From: Chlorobaculum limnaeum
Lineage (GTDB): Bacteria; Bacteroidota; Chlorobiia; Chlorobiales; Chlorobiaceae
Assembly (NCBI RefSeq): GCF_001747405.1
Contig: NZ_CP017305.1
Coordinates: 824,001 to 888,000 of the forward strand
Length of the DNA stretch: 64,000 nucleotides
Direction: 5' to 3'
Positions within the stretch are counted from its first letter, which is position 1. The number at the start of each line of letters is the position of its first letter. The notes beneath the pieces were generated by a model. It did no database searches, was not told the DNA's origin, and was given only the letters and a program-made list of their open reading frames with translations. Below, piece after piece: positions 1 through 8,962 of the stretch. The position numbers and the translations under genes are program-made.

Positions 1-937
1 TCAGGTTGTCGGTGTCGGTAATTTTCCGGTCGAACCAGAGCTGGCAGTTGGCCACCGGGCTGCCGACGAACTGGTGCAGGTTGCGGAAGTAGTCGTGCTG
101 AAGCCATTCGTTCGGCACGATTTTCTTGACGCTGTGCACCGGCAGCGCGGAGATGTAGGCGTCGGCTTCGATATTGTGGCCGTCGCGCAGCACGGCGCGC
201 TTGATGGTCTGGTCGTCATTCAGCTCGAAGCGCGCCAGGCGGGCGTCGATGAAGATGCGGCCACCCTTGCTCTGAATGTACTGCCGCATCGGCTCGATCA
301 TCGAGTCGCCGGGATTTTTGCGGAAGAAGGCGAATTTCGTGGCAGCGTAGTTCGTGCCGAAATATTTGAAGATCGTGATCATGGGCCGGGCGCTGATGAC
401 GTTCGGCTCGATGAAGTTCATGGCCAGCGCTATCGCCTTCCAGAGCTTCTGGAGCGAGTGCTCCGACGCGCCGTGCAGCCGGTGCCACTCGGAGTAGGTC
501 ATGTGATCCTGGCTGCGGAAATACTCCTCGTTTCCGGCGAGCGCGGGCCAGAGCCCCTTGATGAGCGAAATCTTGTCCCACATGGTGAGGAAGTCCGCCT
601 GCAAGCCGCCGACCACTTCAGCCCAGGGGCTGGGCAGGTTGGCTTTCCTGGAGAAGGACTGCTTGCCGTCCGGCTCGGCGTAGATGAGCGAGTGCTCCTT
701 CCAGAGGTAATTGTCAGCCGCTCCGACCTTTTTCAGGTACTCCTGAAGCTGGGCGTAACCGCCGAAAACGATGTGCAGGCCGGACTCTATCGAGTCGCCG
801 TCATTGTCTTTCCAGACCGAAACTTTTCCGCCGAGCACCTTGCGTTTTTCGTACAGCTCGACGGTATGGCCGCGATCGACCAGTTCGATGGCCGCGCTGA
901 GACCGGCGACACCTGCTCCGAATATGGCTACTTTCAA
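1..937 (-). CDS. crtQ: Carotene desaturase CrtQ-type (zeta-carotene desaturase family), C-terminus cut by window edge
   Basis: About 312 codons are visible, read leftwards, and the gene runs off the left edge. The product opens with KVAIFGAGVAGLSAAIEL, the FAD-binding GxGxxGL fold of amine-oxidase-like carotene desaturases, followed by a second conserved stretch (EKRKVLGGKVSVWKD). Sequence character matches plant and cyanobacterial CrtP/CrtQ enzymes, used by green sulfur bacteria to take zeta-carotene toward lycopene; I favour CrtQ over CrtP from overall resemblance and because crtB is about 31 kb away. No ATG fits the beginning of the fold; I chose TTG at 937-935, giving the start LKVAIFG, without an obvious Shine-Dalgarno. 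Family assignment is strong; the exact paralogue is inferred. Confidence 0.85.
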   Translation of the reverse strand, partial: MKVAIFGAGVAGLSAAIELVDRGHTVELYEKRKVLGGKVSVWKDNDGDSIESGLHIVFGGYAQLQEYLKKVGAADNYLWKEHSLIYAEPDGKQSFSRKANLPSPWAEVVGGLQADFLTMWDKISLIKGLWPALAGNEEYFRSQDHMTYSEWHRLHGASEHSLQKLWKAIALAMNFIEPNVISARPMITIFKYFGTNYAATKFAFFRKNPGDSMIEPMRQYIQSKGGRIFIDARLARFELNDDQTIKRAVLRDGHNIEADAYISALPVHSVKKIVPNEWLQHDYFRNLHQFVGSPVANCQLWFDRKITDTDNL

Positions 938-1051
938 CGTTGCTTGGATGGCTTGTGGTTGGAGATGCTGAAAAATAATGCAGAATATAAGGAATTGGCG
1001 CGCTTTCGCGAAAGGATGACCGGCGTTGTAAGGGAGCGGTTTTCCGGAGGC

Positions 1052-1306
1052 TCACGAAGGATCGTTCGCCTTTACCTCTGCATCTTGCTTTTCAGGCTTT
1101 TTTTCAGGCTCATCCTCCCTGAATTTCTGGAGCATCCTGTCAACCTCGTCGAAAAAACGGAAGCCCAGGTTGAGCGACTCTTTTACCACGAAACGCAGGT
1201 CTTGACACACGGGTCGGCCATCTCTGTCCGGCTGCCGGATCGTTCGATCTGAGGGGTTCAGTTCATCGTTTTCATCAGCGGAGAACTTTCTGGACAACTC
1301 TTTCAT
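1052..1306 (-). CDS. Small hypothetical protein (84 aa)
   Basis: An 84-residue, highly charged reading frame beginning at ATG 1306 and ending about 115 bp before crtQ on the same strand. It has no signal peptide or membrane segment; the C-terminal third is a Glu/Lys-rich probable helix (around FFDEVDRMLQKFRE) with an acidic-basic tail. I do not recognise a family. It is kept because it fills a gap that otherwise holds no gene and its composition looks protein-like, whereas the overlapping plus-strand frame is mainly an antisense shadow of crtQ. No clear ribosome binding site is seen, so it could be spurious. Confidence 0.45.
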   Translation of the reverse strand: MKELSRKFSADENDELNPSDRTIRQPDRDGRPVCQDLRFVVKESLNLGFRFFDEVDRMLQKFREDEPEKKPEKQDAEVKANDPS

Positions 1307-1419
1307 GACGTAACTCAGTCGATAAAGGTGACGGGTCTCTTACTGGTGACTCCGGGAAGGCGCTCCGGCGGCCGTTTCACGCAGAGAAAGCAGTTGAGAG
1401 GCATGGATTATTAACTTAC

Positions 1420-1444
1420 ATTCTTGTCTGTAAATAACAAGAAT
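1420..1444. promoter_or_regulatory. Inverted repeat upstream of the Lrp/AsnC gene, possible operator
   Basis: A perfect 8-bp inverted repeat, ATTCTTGT and ACAAGAAT, with a 9-bp spacer, lies in the 280-bp AT-rich gap between the divergent 84-aa frame and the Lrp/AsnC gene, about 140 bp before the latter. Its symmetry and position fit a transcription-factor site, perhaps autoregulatory. There is no T-run, so it is not a typical terminator. Function is inferred. Confidence 0.4.
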
Positions 1445-1586
1445 TTTATTCAGAGGTTGTTGCTGGTAGTCGAGATCAACTCCTAAAATATTAAGGGAAA
1501 GTGCCGGTAAAAACCATCATTATTTAGAATAAGCTTGTTTATTTCTTAGATTTCATTAATTTCCTACAAAATCGAAGATTCTGCTT

Positions 1587-2111
1587 ATGTCCGGACACCT
1601 TGACCTCATAGACCTGAAGATCATCGAATCCCTTGGCGGCAACGGACGGATACGTCTGAGTGAGCTGGCCGAGGTTGTCGGCCTGTCGATTCCTTCGGTC
1701 AGCGAGCGCCTCGACAAGCTTCAGAAGAACGGTATCATCAAGGGGTTCACGATGGAGGTCGACGAGCGTCAGCTCGGTTTCGACATCCAGGCGTTCGTGC
1801 GCGTCCGCGTCGATTCTTCGAAGCATTACAAGTCGTTCATGGAGCATGTCATGAAAGAGGAGGAGATCATGGAATGCTACTCCGTCACCGGAGAAGGCTC
1901 GCATATTCTCAAGGTCATGACGCATAACACCGCGTCGCTCGAACGCTTCCTGTCCCGCATCCAGAGCTGGCCGGGAGTGCTTGGCACCAATACGAGTTTC
2001 GTGCTTTCGCAGTTGAAGAAGAACAATCGGATCTGCGCCGAAATCGTTCGCAACAACTTGCAGGACAGGCAGGTGCTGATCACCTTCGATGAAAAGAAAT
2101 CGAGAAAATAA
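1587..2111 (+). CDS. Lrp/AsnC family transcriptional regulator
   Basis: A 174-aa protein with the standard two-part Lrp architecture. Residues about 1-60 form an AsnC-type winged helix-turn-helix (DLIDLKIIESLGGNGRIRLS, then a recognition helix around GLSIPSVSERLDKL). Residues about 65-150 form the RAM/AsnC ligand-binding sandwich with YSVTGEGSHILKV, matching the family's VTGxxDYLLKV. It lies 57 bp upstream of glutamine synthetase on the same strand, so control of nitrogen assimilation or of its own operon is a reasonable inference. The last 25 residues are a basic extension. Effector unknown. Confidence 0.92.
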   Translation: MSGHLDLIDLKIIESLGGNGRIRLSELAEVVGLSIPSVSERLDKLQKNGIIKGFTMEVDERQLGFDIQAFVRVRVDSSKHYKSFMEHVMKEEEIMECYSVTGEGSHILKVMTHNTASLERFLSRIQSWPGVLGTNTSFVLSQLKKNNRICAEIVRNNLQDRQVLITFDEKKSRK

Positions 2112-2168
2112 TACACCATCATATTCGCGTTTATCAATCACGTTCAAATCAATGTAAAGGAGGAACTC

Positions 2169-4313
<2,145 letters not shown>

Positions 4314-4331
4314 GGAGAAGCGTGCAAAGCA

Positions 4332-4359
4332 AAAAAGCCCCGGTTTTTCGGGGCTTTTT
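4332..4359. terminator. Bidirectional rho-independent terminator after glutamine synthetase
   Basis: A perfect 11-bp stem (AAAAAGCCCCG paired with CGGGGCTTTTT) around a short T-rich loop. It has A- and T-runs on both sides, so it can end the plus-strand glutamine synthetase transcript and the minus-strand YjbQ-family transcript that converges on it. Confidence 0.92.
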
Positions 4360-4382
4360 GCATTTGGGGGAGAATGTAAGAG

Positions 4383-4400
4383 GTGGACGAAGTGGACGGA
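4383..4400. repeat. Short copy of the GTGGACNNN 9-bp-period repeat
   Basis: Two consecutive units, GTGGACGAA and GTGGACGGA, sit between the terminator and the convergent YjbQ-family gene. The same unit recurs at 11143-11178 and, inverted, at 54136-54199. Confidence 0.5.
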
Positions 4401-4403
4401 AGA

Positions 4404-4820
4404 TTATTCTCCGATGATTTTGATGAGTACCCTTTTTCGGCGGTGGCCGTCGAATTCGCCGTAGAAGATCTGTTCCCAGGGGCCGAGGTGGAGCTGGCTT
4501 TTGGTGACGGCCACCACCACTTCGCGACCCATGATCTGGCGTTTGTGGTGGGCGTCGCCATTGTCTTCGCCGGTGCGGTTGTGGCGGTAGCGCGACGGGT
4601 CGTGCGGCGCGAGATTTTCAAGCCACTGCTTGTAGTCGGCGTGCAGGCCGGGTTCGTCGTCGTTGATGAAGACCGATGCCGTGATGTGCATGGCGTTGAC
4701 CAGGCACAGTCCCTCGCGGATGCCGCTCTCGTCGAGCGCGCGCGAAACGTCGCGGGTGATGTTGACGAAATCCATCCTGGACGGCACCTCCATCCAGAGT
4801 TCCTTGTGATACGATTTCAT
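4404..4820 (-). CDS. YjbQ/UPF0047 family protein (secondary thiamine-phosphate synthase enzyme family)
   Basis: A 138-aa protein of the UPF0047/YjbQ family, some members of which have weak thiamine-phosphate synthase activity; the physiological role is unsettled. Visible family marks are the N-terminal F-N-I-T stretch, the [16 protein letters not shown] segment with the metal-type His, and the C-terminal [15 protein letters not shown] block with HLGPWEQI. I start it at ATG 4820 (MKSYHKELW), because the frame extends further upstream only as residues unlike the family. It converges on the glutamine synthetase terminator. Confidence 0.9.
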   Translation of the reverse strand: MKSYHKELWMEVPSRMDFVNITRDVSRALDESGIREGLCLVNAMHITASVFINDDEPGLHADYKQWLENLAPHDPSRYRHNRTGEDNGDAHHKRQIMGREVVVAVTKSQLHLGPWEQIFYGEFDGHRRKRVLIKIIGE

Positions 4821-4922
4821 TGTCTTCCGGTTCTTTTGATTTTGGAACGCCTCTGTGTTTATCGCTCGAAAAGCCGTATTATTGTCGATCAAAGATAACA
4901 CGAAACATCTCAAGGTTCGCTC

Positions 4923-5438
4923 ATGACCGATCTCTTCCAGTACCCGATGTCGTTTCCCGGCTGGTGGCTCAGCAACTACTACTACGTCACCTGGACGCTC
5001 GCCATGCTCTTTCTCGCTGGCGGATGGGCCTTTTTCTACCGGTACGGCAAGTTCAGTTACGGCGTCGATTTCGGCTGTTTCTGGAAAACCGCCCTTCTGG
5101 TCATCATGACCACCATCGCGCTTGGCGGACCGTCGTATTACAACACGAAATTCGTTGCCCAACATGGCAACGACGGTGATTCCGTCGCTCTTTCGCCCGA
5201 TCGCATCGAGTACCGTTACCGCAACGGCGAGAAGAAGATGTTCCTCCTGAAGGACATTGTTTCGATCTATCAGGAGCCTGTCACCTACAATCCGCCACCG
5301 AAGATTTTCATTGTCGCCGACAATGCCGGACTTCGGGATTCAATCTCCGTCACCGAAGGCAAGCATGGTCTTCCGGACGTGGACAAGCTGCTGACGGCAC
5401 TCTCTGAGCGCACCGGTCTGCCGGTCAAGCGCCCCTGA
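4923..5438 (+). CDS. Hypothetical membrane protein
   Basis: A 171-aa protein with two hydrophobic segments near the N-terminus (about residues 20-40 and 55-75) and a soluble C-terminal half. The C-terminal half has the feel of a small beta-rich PH-like domain ([20 protein letters not shown], then IVSIYQEP). I recognise no named family. It is 23 bp upstream of coaX on the same strand and may be co-transcribed with it. The start ATG at 4923 gives a sensible N-terminus; no membrane-protein partner is seen. Confidence 0.8.
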   Translation: MTDLFQYPMSFPGWWLSNYYYVTWTLAMLFLAGGWAFFYRYGKFSYGVDFGCFWKTALLVIMTTIALGGPSYYNTKFVAQHGNDGDSVALSPDRIEYRYRNGEKKMFLLKDIVSIYQEPVTYNPPPKIFIVADNAGLRDSISVTEGKHGLPDVDKLLTALSERTGLPVKRP

Positions 5439-5461
5439 TCTCGACATTCCGCGAATTTTCC

Positions 5462-6268
5462 ATGCAGAGTTCCCGGAGCGAATCGCCCGCTGAACTGGCG
5501 CGGCTGGTCGTTGACATCGGCAACACGACCACGACGCTGGCGATTTTCGCTGGTGACGATGAGCCGTTTGTCGAATCGGTGCAGAGTACTCTGTTCGGCG
5601 ATTCCGGCGCGATGCGCGATGTGCTCTCCAAACTGTTCCGCCAACACAGCGCTCCTTGTGCCATCGCGATTTGCAGCGTGGTGCCCGCCGCCGCGGCCAC
5701 CGGATCGGCGCTGCTCGAATCGCTCTTCTCCGTGCCGGTGCTGCATATCGGCGCGACACTCCGCTTGCCGTTCAAGCTCGACTACGCAACGCCGCACACC
5801 TTCGGCGCGGACCGGCTCGCGCTGTGCGCCTGGAGCAGCCATCTCTTTGCAGGAAAGCCGGTGATCGCCGTCGATATTGGCACGGCCATCACCTTCGACG
5901 TGCTCGACGCGGCGGGAACCTACCGTGGCGGTCTCATCATGCCGGGCATCGACATGATGTCGGGAGCGCTCCACTCGCGCACCGCGCAACTGCCTCAGGT
6001 GCGCATCGAGAAACCGGCAAGCCTGCTTGGCCGCTCGACGGAGGAGTGCATTCGGAGCGGCATTTTCTGGGGAGTGGTCAAAGAGATCGAGGGACTTATC
6101 GATGCGATTGCAGACGAGCTTATTCGAGAGGACGGCGCATCGTCGGTTGAGGTGCTCGTCACCGGCGGCAACAGCCACCTCATCGCCCCCGAACTTGGCG
6201 CGGTCAGCCTAATCGACGAACTTGCCGTGCTTCGAGGAACCGATTTGCTGCTGCGGATGAATTTGTGA
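5462..6268 (+). CDS. coaX: Type III pantothenate kinase
   Basis: A 268-aa ASKHA-fold kinase that phosphorylates pantothenate, the first committed step of coenzyme A synthesis. It shows the phosphate-1 motif VVDIGNTTTTLAIF near residue 18, the family TFGADRLA motif, the phosphate-2 region VIAVDIGTAITFDVL, GGLIMPGI with the typical SGALHSRTAQLP, and the adenosine motif VTGGN near the C-terminus. ATG 5462 leaves about 12 residues before the fold, so a slightly later start is possible. It probably shares a transcript with the upstream membrane protein. Confidence 0.95.
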   Translation: MQSSRSESPAELARLVVDIGNTTTTLAIFAGDDEPFVESVQSTLFGDSGAMRDVLSKLFRQHSAPCAIAICSVVPAAAATGSALLESLFSVPVLHIGATLRLPFKLDYATPHTFGADRLALCAWSSHLFAGKPVIAVDIGTAITFDVLDAAGTYRGGLIMPGIDMMSGALHSRTAQLPQVRIEKPASLLGRSTEECIRSGIFWGVVKEIEGLIDAIADELIREDGASSVEVLVTGGNSHLIAPELGAVSLIDELAVLRGTDLLLRMNL

Positions 6269-6335
6269 AGGTGTCGGGGATGTGCGCGGGTAGTTTTTTC
6301 CCTCGATCGAAATCGCATCAAATAACAGGAAAATC

Positions 6336-6364
6336 GTAGGGGCAACCCTTGCGGTTGCCCTTAC
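6336..6364. terminator. Stem-loop between convergent coaX and aroB
   Basis: A 12-bp stem (GTAGGGGCAACC with GGTTGCCCTTAC, one G-T pair) with a 5-nt loop lies in the 154-bp gap where coaX and aroB converge. There is no long T-run, so it may be a dispersed palindromic repeat rather than a classical terminator. The GGGCAACC...GGTTGCCC palindrome type is common as an intergenic repeat in several phyla. Confidence 0.55.
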
Positions 6365-6422
6365 ACGTTTGTGTCGTCACTTCTCGATTCCCGATTTAAC
6401 GCGACGGCAAGCAGACGTTCCC

Positions 6423-7526
6423 CTACCTCTTCATCTCAAACCACCCTTTCGCATCGTCAATTGCCTGAAGCACCGCTTCGTTCGCGATGTCCTGTTCGTG
6501 CAGGAAGGCGTGGCCGATGCGGTCGAGGAGGACGAAGCGCAATTGCTTGTCGATCTTCTTTTTGTCGGAGAGCATACTCTCCACCAGCTCGTCGCGGTCG
6601 AGCGAGAGGAAGCGCTTCTCGACGAGGCCGCGCGGGAAGCGGAAGTGGGCGAGCAGTTCGAGGCCTTCATGCAGCTCCGTTTCGGCGAGGAAGCCCAGCC
6701 GGTGCGACAGGAAGAGGGCGCAGACCATGCCGATGGTGACCGCCTCGCCGTGGCGCAGGTTGCGGTATTCGGCCATCTTTTCGAGGCCGTGGGCGAAGGT
6801 GTGGCCGAAGTTGAGCGTCGCTCGCAGGCCGCTGGTTTCGCGGAAATCCTTTTCCACCACGTCGGCCTTGATGAAGGCGCTGCGGCTGACCGCCTTGGAG
6901 ACCCACGGCTCTTCGAGGCGCACGATCTCGCTCCAGTGCGCGGCGAGCAGGTCGAAGAAGTCGCGGTCGGCGATGAAGCCGTATTTAACTACTTCACTCA
7001 GGCCGCCGTAAATCTCGCGCGAGGGGAGCGTTCGGAGGTAGGCCGGGTCGATCAGCACCAGCTCTGGCATGTGGAAGAAGCCGATGAGGTTTTTGCCGAG
7101 CGGGTGGTTGATGGCCACCTTGCCGCCGATGGAGCTGTCGGTCATGGCGAGCAGCGTCGTCGGGAGCTGCACCACCGGAATACCGCGGTAGTAGCTCGCC
7201 GCGATGTAGCCGCCGAGGTCGCCCACCACGCCACCGCCCGCGCAGACGAGGTTCCAGCTCCGGTCAACGTCGGCCTCGATCATCTGTCCATACAACTTCC
7301 ACGCCGTCGAGACGCTTTTGGAGGTCTCTCGCGCGGGCACGACCAGCTCGACGGTGCGGAACCCCTGCCGGTGCATCGACTCGATGATGGTGTCGCCAAA
7401 GAGCGTGCGGGTGTTTTCGTCGAAGAGCAGCACGGTTTTTTTGCCGAGTCCCCTCGTGGCGCAGAGTTCACCAATCGAATCGATAACCGGCGTTCTGACA
7501 ATGATATGGCTGGCGGGAGTCTGCAT
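6423..7526 (-). CDS. aroB: 3-dehydroquinate synthase
   Basis: A 367-aa enzyme of the shikimate pathway that cyclises DAHP to 3-dehydroquinate using NAD and a divalent metal. The NAD-binding core VCAGGGVVGDLGGYIAASYYRG and the substrate/metal motifs TTLLAMTDSSIGGKVAINHP, LNFGHTFAHGLE and RHGEAVTIG are all present, giving Glu and two His metal ligands. It starts 3 bp after the aroK stop on the same strand, so the two form an aroK-aroB operon for successive parts of the aromatic pathway. Confidence 0.97.
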   Translation of the reverse strand: MQTPASHIIVRTPVIDSIGELCATRGLGKKTVLLFDENTRTLFGDTIIESMHRQGFRTVELVVPARETSKSVSTAWKLYGQMIEADVDRSWNLVCAGGGVVGDLGGYIAASYYRGIPVVQLPTTLLAMTDSSIGGKVAINHPLGKNLIGFFHMPELVLIDPAYLRTLPSREIYGGLSEVVKYGFIADRDFFDLLAAHWSEIVRLEEPWVSKAVSRSAFIKADVVEKDFRETSGLRATLNFGHTFAHGLEKMAEYRNLRHGEAVTIGMVCALFLSHRLGFLAETELHEGLELLAHFRFPRGLVEKRFLSLDRDELVESMLSDKKKIDKQLRFVLLDRIGHAFLHEQDIANEAVLQAIDDAKGWFEMKR

Positions 7527-7529
7527 GTC

Positions 7530-8105
7530 TTACTTGTCGTTAGTGTTGTTTTTCGATGCGCGGCGGATGTGCCGCTCGATTTTGCGCGTCAGCTCTTCGA
7601 CGCTCGCGCCGATCTTTTTGGTGTCGGTGGAGAGCACCAGATCAGCCTTCAGGTATCGCGGCTCCCGTTTTTTCAGAAGCTCCGCGATGCGCTGCTGAAT
7701 CTCCTCCCGCGTCAGCTTCCGTCCGTCCTCGCCTTTCAGCAAGGGCCGGTCGGTCTTGTGCTGGAGCCTGAGCGTGAGGATTTCCGGACTCGACTTGAGG
7801 TAGATCAGGGTGCCGTGCGTCTGGATCAGCTCGAAGCAGCGGTCGTTTTCGAGCACGCCGCCGCCGAGCGAAACCACCATCCTCTCCTGCTGGCCAATCT
7901 TTTCGAGCGTTCGGAGTTCGAGCGCCCTGAAGGCGGCCTCGCCATCCTCGGTGAAGATCCGGTTGATGCTCTTGCCGGCGGCAATCTCAATCTCGCGGTC
8001 GAGGTCGATGAACTCGAAGCCGAGCGAGTTTGCCAGCAACGGGCCGATGGTCGATTTGCCGGAACCGCTGAAGCCGGTCAGAAATATGAGTGAGTGGTGT
8101 TTCAT
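7530..8105 (-). CDS. aroK: Shikimate kinase
   Basis: A 191-aa P-loop kinase that phosphorylates shikimate at the 3-hydroxyl. It has the Walker A motif GFSGSGKST at residues 11-19, the shikimate-binding DLDREIE (DxD), the second binding motif with SLGGGVLEN, and the lid arginine region TDRPLLKG. I start it at ATG 8105 (MKHHSLIFLTGFSG), which places the P-loop at the family-typical distance; an in-frame upstream ATG would add 48 unsupported residues. It is followed directly by aroB. Confidence 0.96.
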   Translation of the reverse strand: MKHHSLIFLTGFSGSGKSTIGPLLANSLGFEFIDLDREIEIAAGKSINRIFTEDGEAAFRALELRTLEKIGQQERMVVSLGGGVLENDRCFELIQTHGTLIYLKSSPEILTLRLQHKTDRPLLKGEDGRKLTREEIQQRIAELLKKREPRYLKADLVLSTDTKKIGASVEELTRKIERHIRRASKNNTNDK

Positions 8106-8254
8106 CCTGTTATTCGGCGGGCAATGGCGGCTCGCTGTTGATTTGCGGCCAATATACGAAAAAAATGAGCGATAACCGGTGCGATGCGATTGTTTCAGCC
8201 CGCGAAAGATGATAGCTTTGCGGCAGCGAATTCGATCATTGGAAATCATCGTTT

Positions 8255-8962
8255 ATGAAAAGTCTGTATATCATCAAGGCCGGGAGCACTTTTGCCACCG
8301 AGGTGGAGCGGCTGGGGGATTTCGAGGAGTGGGTGCGGCGCGGGTTGGGCGACATGCCATGCCCGGTCGCGGTGGTGAACGCCGAGGCGGGCGAGGCGCT
8401 GCCCGCGCCGGAGCGGTGCGCGGGGGTGGTCGTCACCGGTTCGCACGCGATGGTGACCGACAACCTGCCGTGGAGCGTGGCCATCGAGCGGTGGATCGGG
8501 GAGCTGATCGCCGTCCGCGCGCCATTCCTCGGCATCTGCTACGGCCACCAGCTTCTCGGTCGCGCCGCCGGTGGCGAGGTGGGCTACCATCCGCAGGGCC
8601 GTGAGGCGGGCACGGTCGCCATCGAACTGACGCCCGAGGGCCAGCGTGACGCGCTCTTCGACGGAATCCCGCCTCGGTTCGCCGTCCATGCGACTCACTC
8701 GCAGAGCGTCTTGCGGCTGCCCGACGGCGCTCTGCGCCTGGCCTGCAACAGCTTCGAACCGAACCACGCTTTCCGCGTTGGCGAGTCGGCCTGGGGCGTG
8801 CAGTTTCATCCCGAGTATACGCGGGAGATCATGGCGGCCTATCTGCAAGAGGGGAGAGCCGGTTCCGGAGCGTCGCGGAAGGGGAGTGGTGTGTTGGGCG
8901 AGACGCCGCTGGCCGGGCGGGTGCTTACAAATTTTGCCAGCTTTGTTTCCCGGACTCTCTGA
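8255..8962 (+). CDS. Class I glutamine amidotransferase domain protein (GMP-synthase-like, stand-alone)
   Basis: A 235-aa stand-alone triad glutamine amidotransferase. The nucleophile elbow FLGICYGHQLLGRA puts the catalytic Cys near residue 91, and AWGVQFHPEYTREIM supplies the His-Glu pair near residue 175. VTGSHAMVTD matches the GSP-type oxyanion strand of GuaA-like proteins. No synthetase partner domain or neighbour exists, so the acceptor substrate is unknown; proteins of this type are usually annotated as GMP synthase-like. The last 38 bp overlap the 3' end of the convergent recD2 gene. Confidence 0.88.
   Translation: MKSLYIIKAGSTFATEVERLGDFEEWVRRGLGDMPCPVAVVNAEAGEALPAPERCAGVVVTGSHAMVTDNLPWSVAIERWIGELIAVRAPFLGICYGHQLLGRAAGGEVGYHPQGREAGTVAIELTPEGQRDALFDGIPPRFAVHATHSQSVLRLPDGALRLACNSFEPNHAFRVGESAWGVQFHPEYTREIMAAYLQEGRAGSGASRKGSGVLGETPLAGRVLTNFASFVSRTL

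Noticed and set aside
6369-8093. Long plus-strand frame over aroK-aroB
   Set aside because: Both aro genes on the minus strand have full motif sets; the plus frame shows no domain and is the antisense of them.
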